From Burkholderiales bacterium UBA2647 (GTDB lineage: Bacteria; Pseudomonadota; Gammaproteobacteria; Burkholderiales; Burkholderiaceae_E), in assembly GCA_002359635.1 (NCBI GenBank), contig DENJ01000076.1:1-27248 (forward strand): a stretch of 27,248 bases of DNA, given 5' to 3'. Below are positions 1 to 6,500 of the stretch, piece by piece (position 1 is the first letter of the stretch; the number at the start of each line of letters is the position of its first letter). Below the pieces are notes generated by a model. That model saw only the letters and a list, made by a program, of their open reading frames with translations. It made no database searches and was not told the DNA's origin. A program made the translations under genes and the position numbers.

Positions 1-660
1 GCAACGCTTGCAGCGCAGTTTTTTTGTGACTGGGCATTTCTGCGTATTAAGTGGCTGACCAATGATTCGGCTTCAGGATCGGTGAGCGTGCCTGAGTTGA
101 TGGTCTTCGGATGGAAGGTTGATACCCCGATCGATAAGTATCTTTTTTGTCTTGGCTTTGTGGTGATTTTCGCCTTAATGGCAAAAAATCTGGTGCGTGG
201 TCACACCGGCCGCGAGTGGATGGCCATCCGCGATATGGACGTGGCAGCGGCAGTGATTGGTATCCGACCGGTCTACGCAAAACTCACAGCTTTTGCTGTG
301 AGTTCCTTCATCGTGGGTGTTGCAGGCGCTTTATGGGGGTTTGTGCACTTGGGTTCGTGGGAGCCGGCCGCCTTCAACATCAACCGCTCGTTCGATCTAC
401 TTTTTATGGTGATCATCGGTGGGCTTGGTTCGATCATGGGAAGTTTTTTTGGCGCAGCCTTTATCGTGATGGTGCCGATCGTGCTTGATAACATCCCTAA
501 TTGGTTCGGCATTCCTATCGATACCGCGCTGGCCTCGCATCTCACCTTTATGATTTTTGGGGCATTGATTGTATTTTTCTTGATCGTCGAACCCCATGGG
601 CTGGCAAGACTATGGTCGATCGGTAAAGAAAAGTTGAGACTTTGGCCTTTTCCTCACTGA
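1..660 (+). CDS. livM: Branched-chain-type ABC transporter permease, LivM family (5' truncated by window edge)
   Basis: This is the C-terminal 219 residues of an inner-membrane permease. The frame is open from base 1 to the TGA at 658-660, so the true start lies upstream; the GTG at 82 is internal. Several hydrophobic segments are visible. Between them is the cytoplasmic coupling loop containing GREWMAIRDMDVAAAVIGI, the LivM/LivH counterpart of the EAA loop that contacts the ATPase. Family members are usually about 320-360 aa, so roughly a third is missing. The binding protein starts 106 bp downstream on the same strand and a LivF ATPase follows, which fits one importer operon whose LivG and LivH would lie upstream of the window. 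The substrate is unknown; the downstream PaaK-like and PaaY-like genes hint at an aromatic or other organic acid rather than an amino acid. Confidence 0.9.
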   Translation, partial: ATLAAQFFCDWAFLRIKWLTNDSASGSVSVPELMVFGWKVDTPIDKYLFCLGFVVIFALMAKNLVRGHTGREWMAIRDMDVAAAVIGIRPVYAKLTAFAVSSFIVGVAGALWGFVHLGSWEPAAFNINRSFDLLFMVIIGGLGSIMGSFFGAAFIVMVPIVLDNIPNWFGIPIDTALASHLTFMIFGALIVFFLIVEPHGLARLWSIGKEKLRLWPFPH

Positions 661-735
661 ATCAGGCTGGCAAGTCATCGCGTCGTTTTGCAAACCCGGT
701 GAAAAGGGGCATCCAAGAGCCCAAACACCACAATT

Positions 736-757
736 TTTGAACTGAACGTTTGAACTG
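736..757. repeat. Perfect 9-bp direct repeat upstream of the binding-protein gene
   Basis: TTTGAACTG occurs at 736-744 and again at 749-757, a period of 13 bp. The second copy runs into the ribosome binding site (GGAGG, 757-761) of the gene starting at 767. It could be chance, a small duplication or a site in the leader. The rest of the 106-bp gap shows no convincing promoter. Confidence 0.4.
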
Positions 758-766
758 GAGGCTGAC

Positions 767-2095
767 ATGAAGTTGAGATCGATGGCATTTGCAGCAGGAT
801 TGGCCGCTGCGAGTTTAGGCGCCACACTGGGCGTCACGAGTGCTCTGGCGCAAGCCAAGGAGCAGTTCTTTCCGGTATTGGTTTATCGCACGGGTGCCTA
901 TGCACCAAACGGTGTGCCCTTTGCCAATGGCTATGTGGACTATTTGAAATATGTCAATGCCAAAGGCGGTATTAACGGGGTCAAGATAAGCTTTGAAGAG
1001 TGCGAAACAGGCTATGCCACCGACAAGGGTGTGGAGTGCTACGAGCGCCTCAAAGGCAAGGGTGCTACCGTGTTTCAGCCGCTATCCACCGGCATTACCT
1101 TTGCGCTGACCGATAAGGTGATCACCGATAAGATTCCGCTGATTACCGCGGGTTATGGGCGCGCTGATTCGGCTGACGGCATGGCCTTTCGCTGGAACTT
1201 TCCGCTGCTGGGTACTTACTGGACCGCAGCCGATGTGCTGATTCAGCATCTTGCCAAGAAAGAAGGCGGCCCCGATAAGCTTAAGGGTAAAAAAATTGCA
1301 CTCGTTTATCACGATTCGCCCTATGGCAAAGAGCCAATTCCATTGCTCCAAGAGCGCGCCAAAATGCATGGCTTTGACCTGAGTCTCTTGCCGGTGGCAC
1401 ATCCTGGCGTTGAGCAAAAAGCGACCTGGCTGCAAATTCGTCAAAGCCGCCCCGACTATGTGCTGTTATGGGGCTGGGGTGTGATGAATTCTGCCGCGCT
1501 TAAAGAGGCTGTAGCAACCGGCTTTCCGCGCGACAAAATGTATGGTGTTTGGTGGTCGGGTGCCGAACCTGATGTGAAAGATGTGGGTGCCAATGCCAAA
1601 GGCTATAACGCGCTCGCGATGCAGCACGGTGCTGAGCCTAATGCGAAAGTCGTCAAAGATATCCTCGCAACGTTGCACGACAAGAATCAAGGCACCGGTC
1701 CTAAAGACGAAGTTGGCCAGGTGCTTTATATGCGCGGCTTGATCTCCGCCATGCTGGGTGTTGAGGGCGTGAAGGCTGCCCAAGAGCGTTACGGTAAGGG
1801 CAAAGTCATGAACACCGAGCAAGTCCGTTGGGGGCTGGAAAACCTCAACCTTGATCAAAAGAAGATCGATGCCTTAGGTTTTAGCGGCGTGATGCGCCCG
1901 GTCTCAACCAGTTGCGCTGATCACATGGGTGCGTCCTGGGCACGTTTGCACACCTGGGATGGTGCTAAGTGGAGCTTTAGCTCTGATTGGTATCAGGCCG
2001 ATGATCAAATTCTTAAACCCTTGATCCGCGCTTCAGCTGATAAGTACATGACGGAGAAGAAACTGCAACGCCGCACGGCTGCGGATTGTCAGTAA
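767..2095 (+). CDS. ABC transporter periplasmic substrate-binding protein, LivK-like (Peripla_BP_6 type)
   Basis: This 442-aa secreted binding protein should deliver substrate to the LivM-type permease encoded just upstream. Residues 1-28 form a signal peptide: basic KLR start, alanine-rich core, probable cleavage after SALA. The mature part begins FFPVLVYRTGAYAPNG and continues with the two-lobe pattern of type I binding proteins (YVNAKGGINGVK near residue 65; KIALVYHDSPYGKE in the second lobe). The start is well supported by GGAGG at 757-761, 5 nt before the ATG. Four cysteines in the mature protein (in EECETG, VECYE, TSCADH and the penultimate TAADCQ) could make disulfides. Members of this subgroup occur in many Burkholderiales loci with acyl-CoA ligases, but their ligands are mostly unassigned, so the substrate should be left open. 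Confidence 0.92.
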   Translation: MKLRSMAFAAGLAAASLGATLGVTSALAQAKEQFFPVLVYRTGAYAPNGVPFANGYVDYLKYVNAKGGINGVKISFEECETGYATDKGVECYERLKGKGATVFQPLSTGITFALTDKVITDKIPLITAGYGRADSADGMAFRWNFPLLGTYWTAADVLIQHLAKKEGGPDKLKGKKIALVYHDSPYGKEPIPLLQERAKMHGFDLSLLPVAHPGVEQKATWLQIRQSRPDYVLLWGWGVMNSAALKEAVATGFPRDKMYGVWWSGAEPDVKDVGANAKGYNALAMQHGAEPNAKVVKDILATLHDKNQGTGPKDEVGQVLYMRGLISAMLGVEGVKAAQERYGKGKVMNTEQVRWGLENLNLDQKKIDALGFSGVMRPVSTSCADHMGASWARLHTWDGAKWSFSSDWYQADDQILKPLIRASADKYMTEKKLQRRTAADCQ

Positions 2096-2105
2096 AAGCC
2101 CTCGC

Positions 2106-2149
2106 ATGAAGCCCGGCGCGAGCCTTGGTGGCCGCGTGCTGGGCTTCAT
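2106..2149 (+). other. Intergenic stem-loop between binding-protein gene and livF
   Basis: A perfect 9-bp inverted repeat, ATGAAGCCC (2106-2114) and GGGCTTCAT (2141-2149), begins 11 nt after the stop of the binding protein. Inside the loop a second stem can form (2116-2120 with 2133-2137, one G-T pair). No T-run follows directly; a run of six T occurs later, at 2176-2181, after a GC-rich stretch. Hairpins behind binding-protein genes often protect that mRNA section and lower expression of the downstream ATPase gene. Partial termination is the alternative. Confidence 0.6.
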
Positions 2150-2217
2150 CGGCATGGTCAACGACTGGCGCGCGCTTTTTTGTGAAACGCTGACCACTGT
2201 TTTTCGGAACCCTTCCA

Positions 2218-3024
2218 ATGAGTCAAGTCTTTCTCAATGTCAACGGCATTGAAGTGATTTACAACCATGTGATCCTCGTGCTAAAGGGTGTATCGCTTCA
2301 GGTACCCGAAGGTAAGGTCGTGGCCTTACTTGGGGGCAATGGCGCAGGCAAGACCACCACCTTGCGTGCCGTGAGCAATTTGCTTGCAGGCGAACGTGGC
2401 GAGGTGACCAAGGGTTCTGTCGAATTACGCGGTGAGCGGATTGAAAATCTCACGCCGGCGCAAATGGTTGATCGAGGCGTGATCCAGGTGATGGAGGGTC
2501 GTCACTGTTTTGCCCATTTAAGCATTGAAGATAATTTATTGACCGGTGCCTACACCCGTAAAGATGGCAAGGCAGCGATCGCCCAAACCCTTGAAAAAGT
2601 TTATAACTATTTCCCGCGGTTGAAAACCAGACGGAGTTCGCAGGCCGCTTATACCTCGGGGGGTGAGCAACAAATGTGTGCTATCGGCCGCGCGTTGATG
2701 GCCAACCCGCGGATGGTTTTGCTCGATGAACCCTCGATGGGATTGGCCCCGCAAATTGTTCAAGAAGTTTTTGAGATTGTTAAAGATCTCAATACCAAAG
2801 AGAAAGTAACGTTTTTGCTTGCCGAGCAAAACACCAACATGGCCCTTCGTTATGCCGATTATGGCTACATTTTAGAGAGCGGTCGGGTGGTGATGGATGG
2901 CGAGGCCAAGGCGCTTGCCGAAAACGAAGACGTTAAAGAGTTTTATCTTGGTGTGAGCGGGGAAGGCCGCAAAAGTTTTAAAGACTCAAAGTTTTACCGT
3001 CGGCGCAAGCGCTGGCTTTCTTAA
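2218..3024 (+). CDS. livF: ABC transporter ATP-binding protein, LivF family
   Basis: This 268-aa ATPase would energise the importer encoded upstream. Walker A is GGNGAGKT (39-46), the signature is SGGEQQ (147-152), Walker B is MVLLDEP (166-172), and the H-loop region is replaced by AEQNTN (202-207), as usual in LivF, which carries Q where other ABC proteins have H. The conserved EFYLG end is at 241-245. Beyond it lies a basic tail of about 23 residues (RKSFKDSKFYRRRKRW) absent from classical LivF of about 235 aa. From memory this tail occurs in the LivF subgroup linked to acyl-CoA ligase loci. The start ATG at 2218 has only a weak GGAA upstream. The gap to the next gene is 20 bp, so they are very probably co-transcribed. 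Confidence 0.92.
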   Translation: MSQVFLNVNGIEVIYNHVILVLKGVSLQVPEGKVVALLGGNGAGKTTTLRAVSNLLAGERGEVTKGSVELRGERIENLTPAQMVDRGVIQVMEGRHCFAHLSIEDNLLTGAYTRKDGKAAIAQTLEKVYNYFPRLKTRRSSQAAYTSGGEQQMCAIGRALMANPRMVLLDEPSMGLAPQIVQEVFEIVKDLNTKEKVTFLLAEQNTNMALRYADYGYILESGRVVMDGEAKALAENEDVKEFYLGVSGEGRKSFKDSKFYRRRKRWLS

Positions 3025-3044
3025 GCTTAGTTTTCAGGTAAACC

Positions 3045-4319
3045 ATGTCTTCGATGATGCTAGATATTGGATCGGCCTACTTCGATAGTCGCGAGACTCG
3101 TAGCGCAGAGGAGCGCGAAGCCGTTCTCTTTGCAGCCCTACCCGCATTAATCGCCCATGCAACAAGCCAGGCGCCGGGCTGGGCCAAGCGACTAAAAGGA
3201 TTCGATGCGCAGGCGATTCATTCACGCAAGGCACTCGCTGCACTTCCGGTCCTGCGTAAGTCGGATTTGAAGGACTTGCAAAGTATCGACCCACCCTTCG
3301 GTGGACTTAACACGACGCCGGTTGGCAAGATGAGCAGGCTTTTCATGTCGCCAGGCCCGATCATGGACCCGGAAGGTACAGGCCCCGATCCATGGCGAGC
3401 GGGGCGTGCACTATGGGCTGCCGGCATTCGCCCTGGCATGATCTTGCAAAACTGTTTTGGTTATCACCTCACGCCAGGCGCTTGGATGGTCGATGCTGCG
3501 GCAAGGCATATAGGTTGCGCGGTAATTCCAGCTGGTGTTGGGCAAACCGAGCAGCAACTCGAATTAATTTCAAGCTTTAAGCCCGATGCTTATGTGGGTA
3601 CGCCATCTTTTCTGCGTATCCTCATCGAAAAGGCCAAAGAGCTTGGCGCTGATATCTCAGCGTTAAAGCAGGCGCTTGTCGCTGCGGAAGCCTTGCCGCC
3701 AAGTCTGCGTCAATGGTTCCGTGACCAAGGCATGGAAACGGTTTTGCAGTGGTATGGCACGGCGGATTTGGGCTTGATCGCTTATGAGTCGCCCGCTTGT
3801 GAAGGGATGATTCTTGATGAGGATTTAATTCTTGAAATCGTGCGTCCGGGTAGCGATGAGCCAGTGCCCGATGGCGAAGTCGGCGAAGTCGTGATTACAA
3901 GTTTTAATCCCCACTACCCAATGATTCGATTTGGGACGGGGGATTTGTCGGCAGTGATGCCAGGGATTTCGCCCTGCGGACGGACAAATATTCGTATCCG
4001 GGGCTGGATGGGCCGCGCTGATCAGACCACCAAGGTTCGCGGTATGTTTGTTCATCCTGGGCAGGTGGCTCAGGTGCTAGCCCGCCATCCCCAGGTCAAG
4101 CGCGCGCGCCTTGTCATCACTGGGGAAATGGCGCAAGACGAGATGACACTGTATTGTGTGCTGGCCGAGGATGCGGGCGGCACCTCAACGGCACTTGAGC
4201 AGGCGCTTACCCAGTCGATTCGCGATGTCATGAAGTTGCGAGCCGAGTTGCGTTTTGTCGACGCTCAGGCGCTTGCCAATGACGGTAAGGTCATCGAGGA
4301 CGCCCGCAAATACGATTAA
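3045..4319 (+). CDS. Phenylacetate-CoA ligase (PaaK)-like adenylate-forming protein
   Basis: The protein is 424 aa, the usual PaaK length, and should adenylate a carboxylic acid and transfer it to CoA in the cytoplasm. Visible core motifs are YGTADLG (237-243), RFGTGD (295-300), GRADQTTKVRG (323-333) and a C-terminal DGKVIEDAR (413-421), where Lys415 sits at the place of the catalytic A10 lysine. The N-terminal phosphate loop is odd: where PaaK has a Ser/Thr/Gly-rich SSGTTGKP-type loop, this protein has MSPGPIMDPEG (101-111). The start ATG has AGG at 3036-3038, 6 nt upstream. It lies between livF and an SDR, 15 nt before the latter's ATG. The substrate is unknown; an aromatic or medium-chain acid is plausible, and a non-ligase role cannot be excluded because of the altered loop. 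Confidence 0.8.
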   Translation: MSSMMLDIGSAYFDSRETRSAEEREAVLFAALPALIAHATSQAPGWAKRLKGFDAQAIHSRKALAALPVLRKSDLKDLQSIDPPFGGLNTTPVGKMSRLFMSPGPIMDPEGTGPDPWRAGRALWAAGIRPGMILQNCFGYHLTPGAWMVDAAARHIGCAVIPAGVGQTEQQLELISSFKPDAYVGTPSFLRILIEKAKELGADISALKQALVAAEALPPSLRQWFRDQGMETVLQWYGTADLGLIAYESPACEGMILDEDLILEIVRPGSDEPVPDGEVGEVVITSFNPHYPMIRFGTGDLSAVMPGISPCGRTNIRIRGWMGRADQTTKVRGMFVHPGQVAQVLARHPQVKRARLVITGEMAQDEMTLYCVLAEDAGGTSTALEQALTQSIRDVMKLRAELRFVDAQALANDGKVIEDARKYD

Positions 4320-4334
4320 TTGGCGGAGGCTTCG

Positions 4335-5246
4335 ATGTTTCAACAGGACTTACTGCGCGGCAAGCGTTTTTTGGTGACCGGTGGCGGCAGCGGCCTTGGT
4401 CGGGCCATGTGCGAACACTTTTTAGCCCATGGTGCTGAGGTCGCAATTTGTGGTCGCCGGGCGACCGTCTTGGAAGAGGCGGCTGAAGCGATGCGCGAAC
4501 AAAGCGGTGGCAAAGTCCATTGCTACAACCTCGATATCCGAGACGCTTCGGCTGTTGATGCCATGGTCGCCGATTTGTTTGAAAAGGGTGGATTAGACGG
4601 TCTGGTGAACAATGCAGCCGGCAATTTCATTAGCCCCACCGAGGCGATGTCAACCCGTGGTTTTGATGCCATCGCTGGCATTGTTTTTCACGGCAGCTTT
4701 TATGTCACCCACGCGGTCGGCCGGCGCTGGATTGAGGCGGCTCAATCGCGTGGCGGGTGGAAGCCCGGTGAGCCCATGAAATCGGTGCTTTCGATCACGG
4801 TCACCTGGGTTGAAAACGGAGGTCCTTACACCGTTCCGAGCGCAATGAGCAAGGCTGGCATTACCACCATGACCAAATCGCTGGCCGTGGAATGGGCGCG
4901 TTATGGCATTCGCCTCAACGCCCTTGGACCTGGGGAGATTCCCACAGAAGGCATGAGTAAACGCTTAAACCCCGGTGAAGAGGGTGGTGAGCGTTCGCGG
5001 CGAAACAACCCCCAAATGCGTCCTGGAAGCATGCGCGAACTCCAGCACTTAGCGACATTTTTAATGTCGAATGGTTGCGACTGGTTATCAGGGCAGTCGA
5101 TTTACATGGACGGTGCAGGCTATCTGGCTCATGGCGGCAATTTTTATGCGCTTAGGGAGTGGGATGATGCTCAGTGGCGCGAAGCGCGTGAACGGATTGA
5201 GGCGCACAACGCTAAAGATCGCGCACAGCGTGGACTTGGCCGATGA
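4335..5246 (+). CDS. SDR oxidoreductase, 2,4-dienoyl-CoA reductase-like
   Basis: I place the start at ATG 4335, with GGAGG at 4325-4329 and a 5-nt spacer, rather than the TTG at 4320. This gives 303 aa. The Rossmann motif TGGGSGLG is at 15-22 and NNAAGN at 92-97. The active-site segment reads WVENGGPYTVPSAMSKAG (158-175). The classical YxxxK tyrosine is Ser169 before Lys173, as in mitochondrial 2,4-dienoyl-CoA reductase (DECR1), whose C-terminal half this resembles closely (KSLAVEWARYGIRLNALGPGEIPTEG). DECR1's catalytic tyrosine lies 15 residues before the lysine; here that position is Trp158. The likely role is NADPH-dependent reduction of an unsaturated acyl-CoA made after the neighbouring PaaK-like enzyme. 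It overlaps the next gene by ATGA (5243-5246). Confidence 0.82.
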   Translation: MFQQDLLRGKRFLVTGGGSGLGRAMCEHFLAHGAEVAICGRRATVLEEAAEAMREQSGGKVHCYNLDIRDASAVDAMVADLFEKGGLDGLVNNAAGNFISPTEAMSTRGFDAIAGIVFHGSFYVTHAVGRRWIEAAQSRGGWKPGEPMKSVLSITVTWVENGGPYTVPSAMSKAGITTMTKSLAVEWARYGIRLNALGPGEIPTEGMSKRLNPGEEGGERSRRNNPQMRPGSMRELQHLATFLMSNGCDWLSGQSIYMDGAGYLAHGGNFYALREWDDAQWREARERIEAHNAKDRAQRGLGR

Positions 5247-5899
5247 AGCCCACGACCTACGGTGTTGAAGTGAAGCCACAGGTGAAGTCACAGGTGAAGC
5301 CGCAGGTCTACGATTTTGAAGGCGTGGTGCCGGTCATCGACCCGAGCGCCTATGTCCACCCAAGTGCGGTTTTAATCGGCGATGTGTGGATCGGCGCAGG
5401 CTGTTATGTGGGGGCAGGTGCTGTATTCCGAGGTGACTTTGGCCGCATTGAGTTGCATGAGGATGCCAATGTTCAGGATAACTGCGTGGTCCATTCGCTG
5501 CCTGACTTTGACTGTGTGATGGAGCGCCGCAGCCATATTGGTCACGGCGCTGTGATCCATGGATGTCGTATCGGTGAGGGTGCTTTGATCGGCATGAATG
5601 CCGTCATTCTCGATAAGGCAATCGTGGGTGAAAACGCCCTGGTCGCGGCGATGACGCTTGTTAAAGTCGCCCAAGTGATTCCGCCTGCGGTCATGGTGAC
5701 CGGGGCACCCGCCAAAGTGGTGCGCGCGCTGACTGAACGCGATTTGACCTGGAAGCGCCTCGGAACCGATTGGTATATCGAGTTGGCCCAACGCGCCAAG
5801 CTTGGCTCACGCCCTGCTGATGCGCTAAGTCAAGCCAGTCCAGAGCGTCTGACACAGCGTACCGACTGGCAGCATGTGATTGATCCTCAACAGGCTTAG
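5243..5899 (+). CDS. paaY: PaaY-like gamma-carbonic-anhydrase-fold hexapeptide-repeat protein
   Basis: This 218-aa left-handed beta-helix protein closely follows E. coli PaaY in order: HPSAVLIGDVWIG, FRGDFGRIELHEDANVQDN, HIGHGAVIHGC, LIGMNAVILD, GAPAKVVRALTE and TWKRLGTDWY. The three zinc histidines of the gamma-carbonic-anhydrase family are His84, His101 and His106. PaaY is a thioesterase/carbonic anhydrase-fold protein that prevents trapping of CoA in dead-end phenylacetate intermediates, so a similar CoA-salvage role fits the PaaK-like and SDR neighbours. The start overlaps the SDR stop by 4 nt. Compared with E. coli PaaY there are about 21 extra N-terminal residues containing a three-fold VKPQ/VKSQ repeat. 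Other paa genes (ring epoxidase paaABCDE, paaZ) are not in the window. Confidence 0.88.
   Translation: MKPTTYGVEVKPQVKSQVKPQVYDFEGVVPVIDPSAYVHPSAVLIGDVWIGAGCYVGAGAVFRGDFGRIELHEDANVQDNCVVHSLPDFDCVMERRSHIGHGAVIHGCRIGEGALIGMNAVILDKAIVGENALVAAMTLVKVAQVIPPAVMVTGAPAKVVRALTERDLTWKRLGTDWYIELAQRAKLGSRPADALSQASPERLTQRTDWQHVIDPQQA
5270..5305 (+). repeat. 12-bp tandem repeat, three copies, inside the 5' end of the paaY-like gene
   Basis: Units GTGAAGCCACAG (5270-5281), GTGAAGTCACAG (5282-5293) and GTGAAGCCGCAG (5294-5305) differ by at most two bases. They encode VKPQ-VKSQ-VKPQ at residues 10-21, a charged linker before the first strand of the beta-helix. Each unit starts with an in-frame GTG, so the annotated start could be debated, but ATG 5243 with its ATGA overlap is preferred. 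Confidence 0.9.
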
Positions 5900-5923
5900 G
5901 TCTTGCCAGAGGCCTGAAACGAC

Positions 5924-6478
5924 TCAGTCTGCTTGAGGCGGCGCGTCATAGCCGGGTGATAAATCGCCCGCGCCAAGTGTGGCCTGCATCAACACCGTGT
6001 CGAGCCATCGGCCATGTTTCCAGCCGCTTGCACGCAGCACACCGGCAAAGCGAAATCCGCAGCGCGCGTGCAGGGCAATCGAGGCGACATTGGCCGAATC
6101 ACCAATCACCGCAATCATTTGCCTTGCCCCGATGGCCTCGCATGCAACCATCAATGCTTGAAGCAGGCGGGTGCCTAAGCCTTTGCCCCGCCTATCGGGA
6201 TCAAGATAAATCGAGTTTTCCAGGCTGAAACGGTAAGCCGGCCGCGTGCGGAAATGGTTGGCATAAGCATAGCCAAGCACTTCCTCGCCACGACAAACCA
6301 CCAGGTAGGGAAAACCTTGGCCAACCACGGCCTCCCACCGATGGCTGATCTCCTCAAGTGATGGGGGCTCGAGTTCGAACGATGCGCTGCCGTGCAGGAC
6401 GTGGTGGGCATAAATCGCCTGGATGCGGGCCAGGTCTTCGCTGCTGGCAGGTCGGATCGTGGTTTCCATGATGTGCAT
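5924..6478 (-). CDS. GNAT N-acetyltransferase, phosphinothricin/methionine-sulfoximine acetyltransferase type
   Basis: This 184-aa cytosolic acetyl-CoA-dependent N-acetyltransferase has the acetyl-CoA pyrophosphate loop RRGKGLG at 96-102. The Pat/MddA/YncA subfamily shows in ASFELEPPS (32-40), GYAYANHFRTRPAYRFSLENSIYLDP (69-94, quoted in part only as family marker) and GWKHGRWLDTVLMQ (152-165). Relatives acetylate the amino group of methionine sulfoximine, phosphinothricin or methionine sulfone, so an amino-acid-analogue substrate is likely but not shown. The start ATG at 6478 has an AGG 4 nt upstream; a second ATG three codons later is possible. It is the last gene of the long minus-strand run, 22 bp after the DUF1289-MBL gene, and ends 24 bp from the convergent paaY-like gene. 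Confidence 0.85.
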   Translation of the reverse strand: MHIMETTIRPASSEDLARIQAIYAHHVLHGSASFELEPPSLEEISHRWEAVVGQGFPYLVVCRGEEVLGYAYANHFRTRPAYRFSLENSIYLDPDRRGKGLGTRLLQALMVACEAIGARQMIAVIGDSANVASIALHARCGFRFAGVLRASGWKHGRWLDTVLMQATLGAGDLSPGYDAPPQAD

Positions 6479-6500
6479 CGGGCCTGTCTGCCGGGATGCT

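Noticed and set aside
5890..5928. CAGGC/GCCTG pair between convergent paaY-like and GNAT genes as a bidirectional terminator
   Set aside because: The stem is only 5 bp with a 16-nt loop and there is no T-run on either strand.
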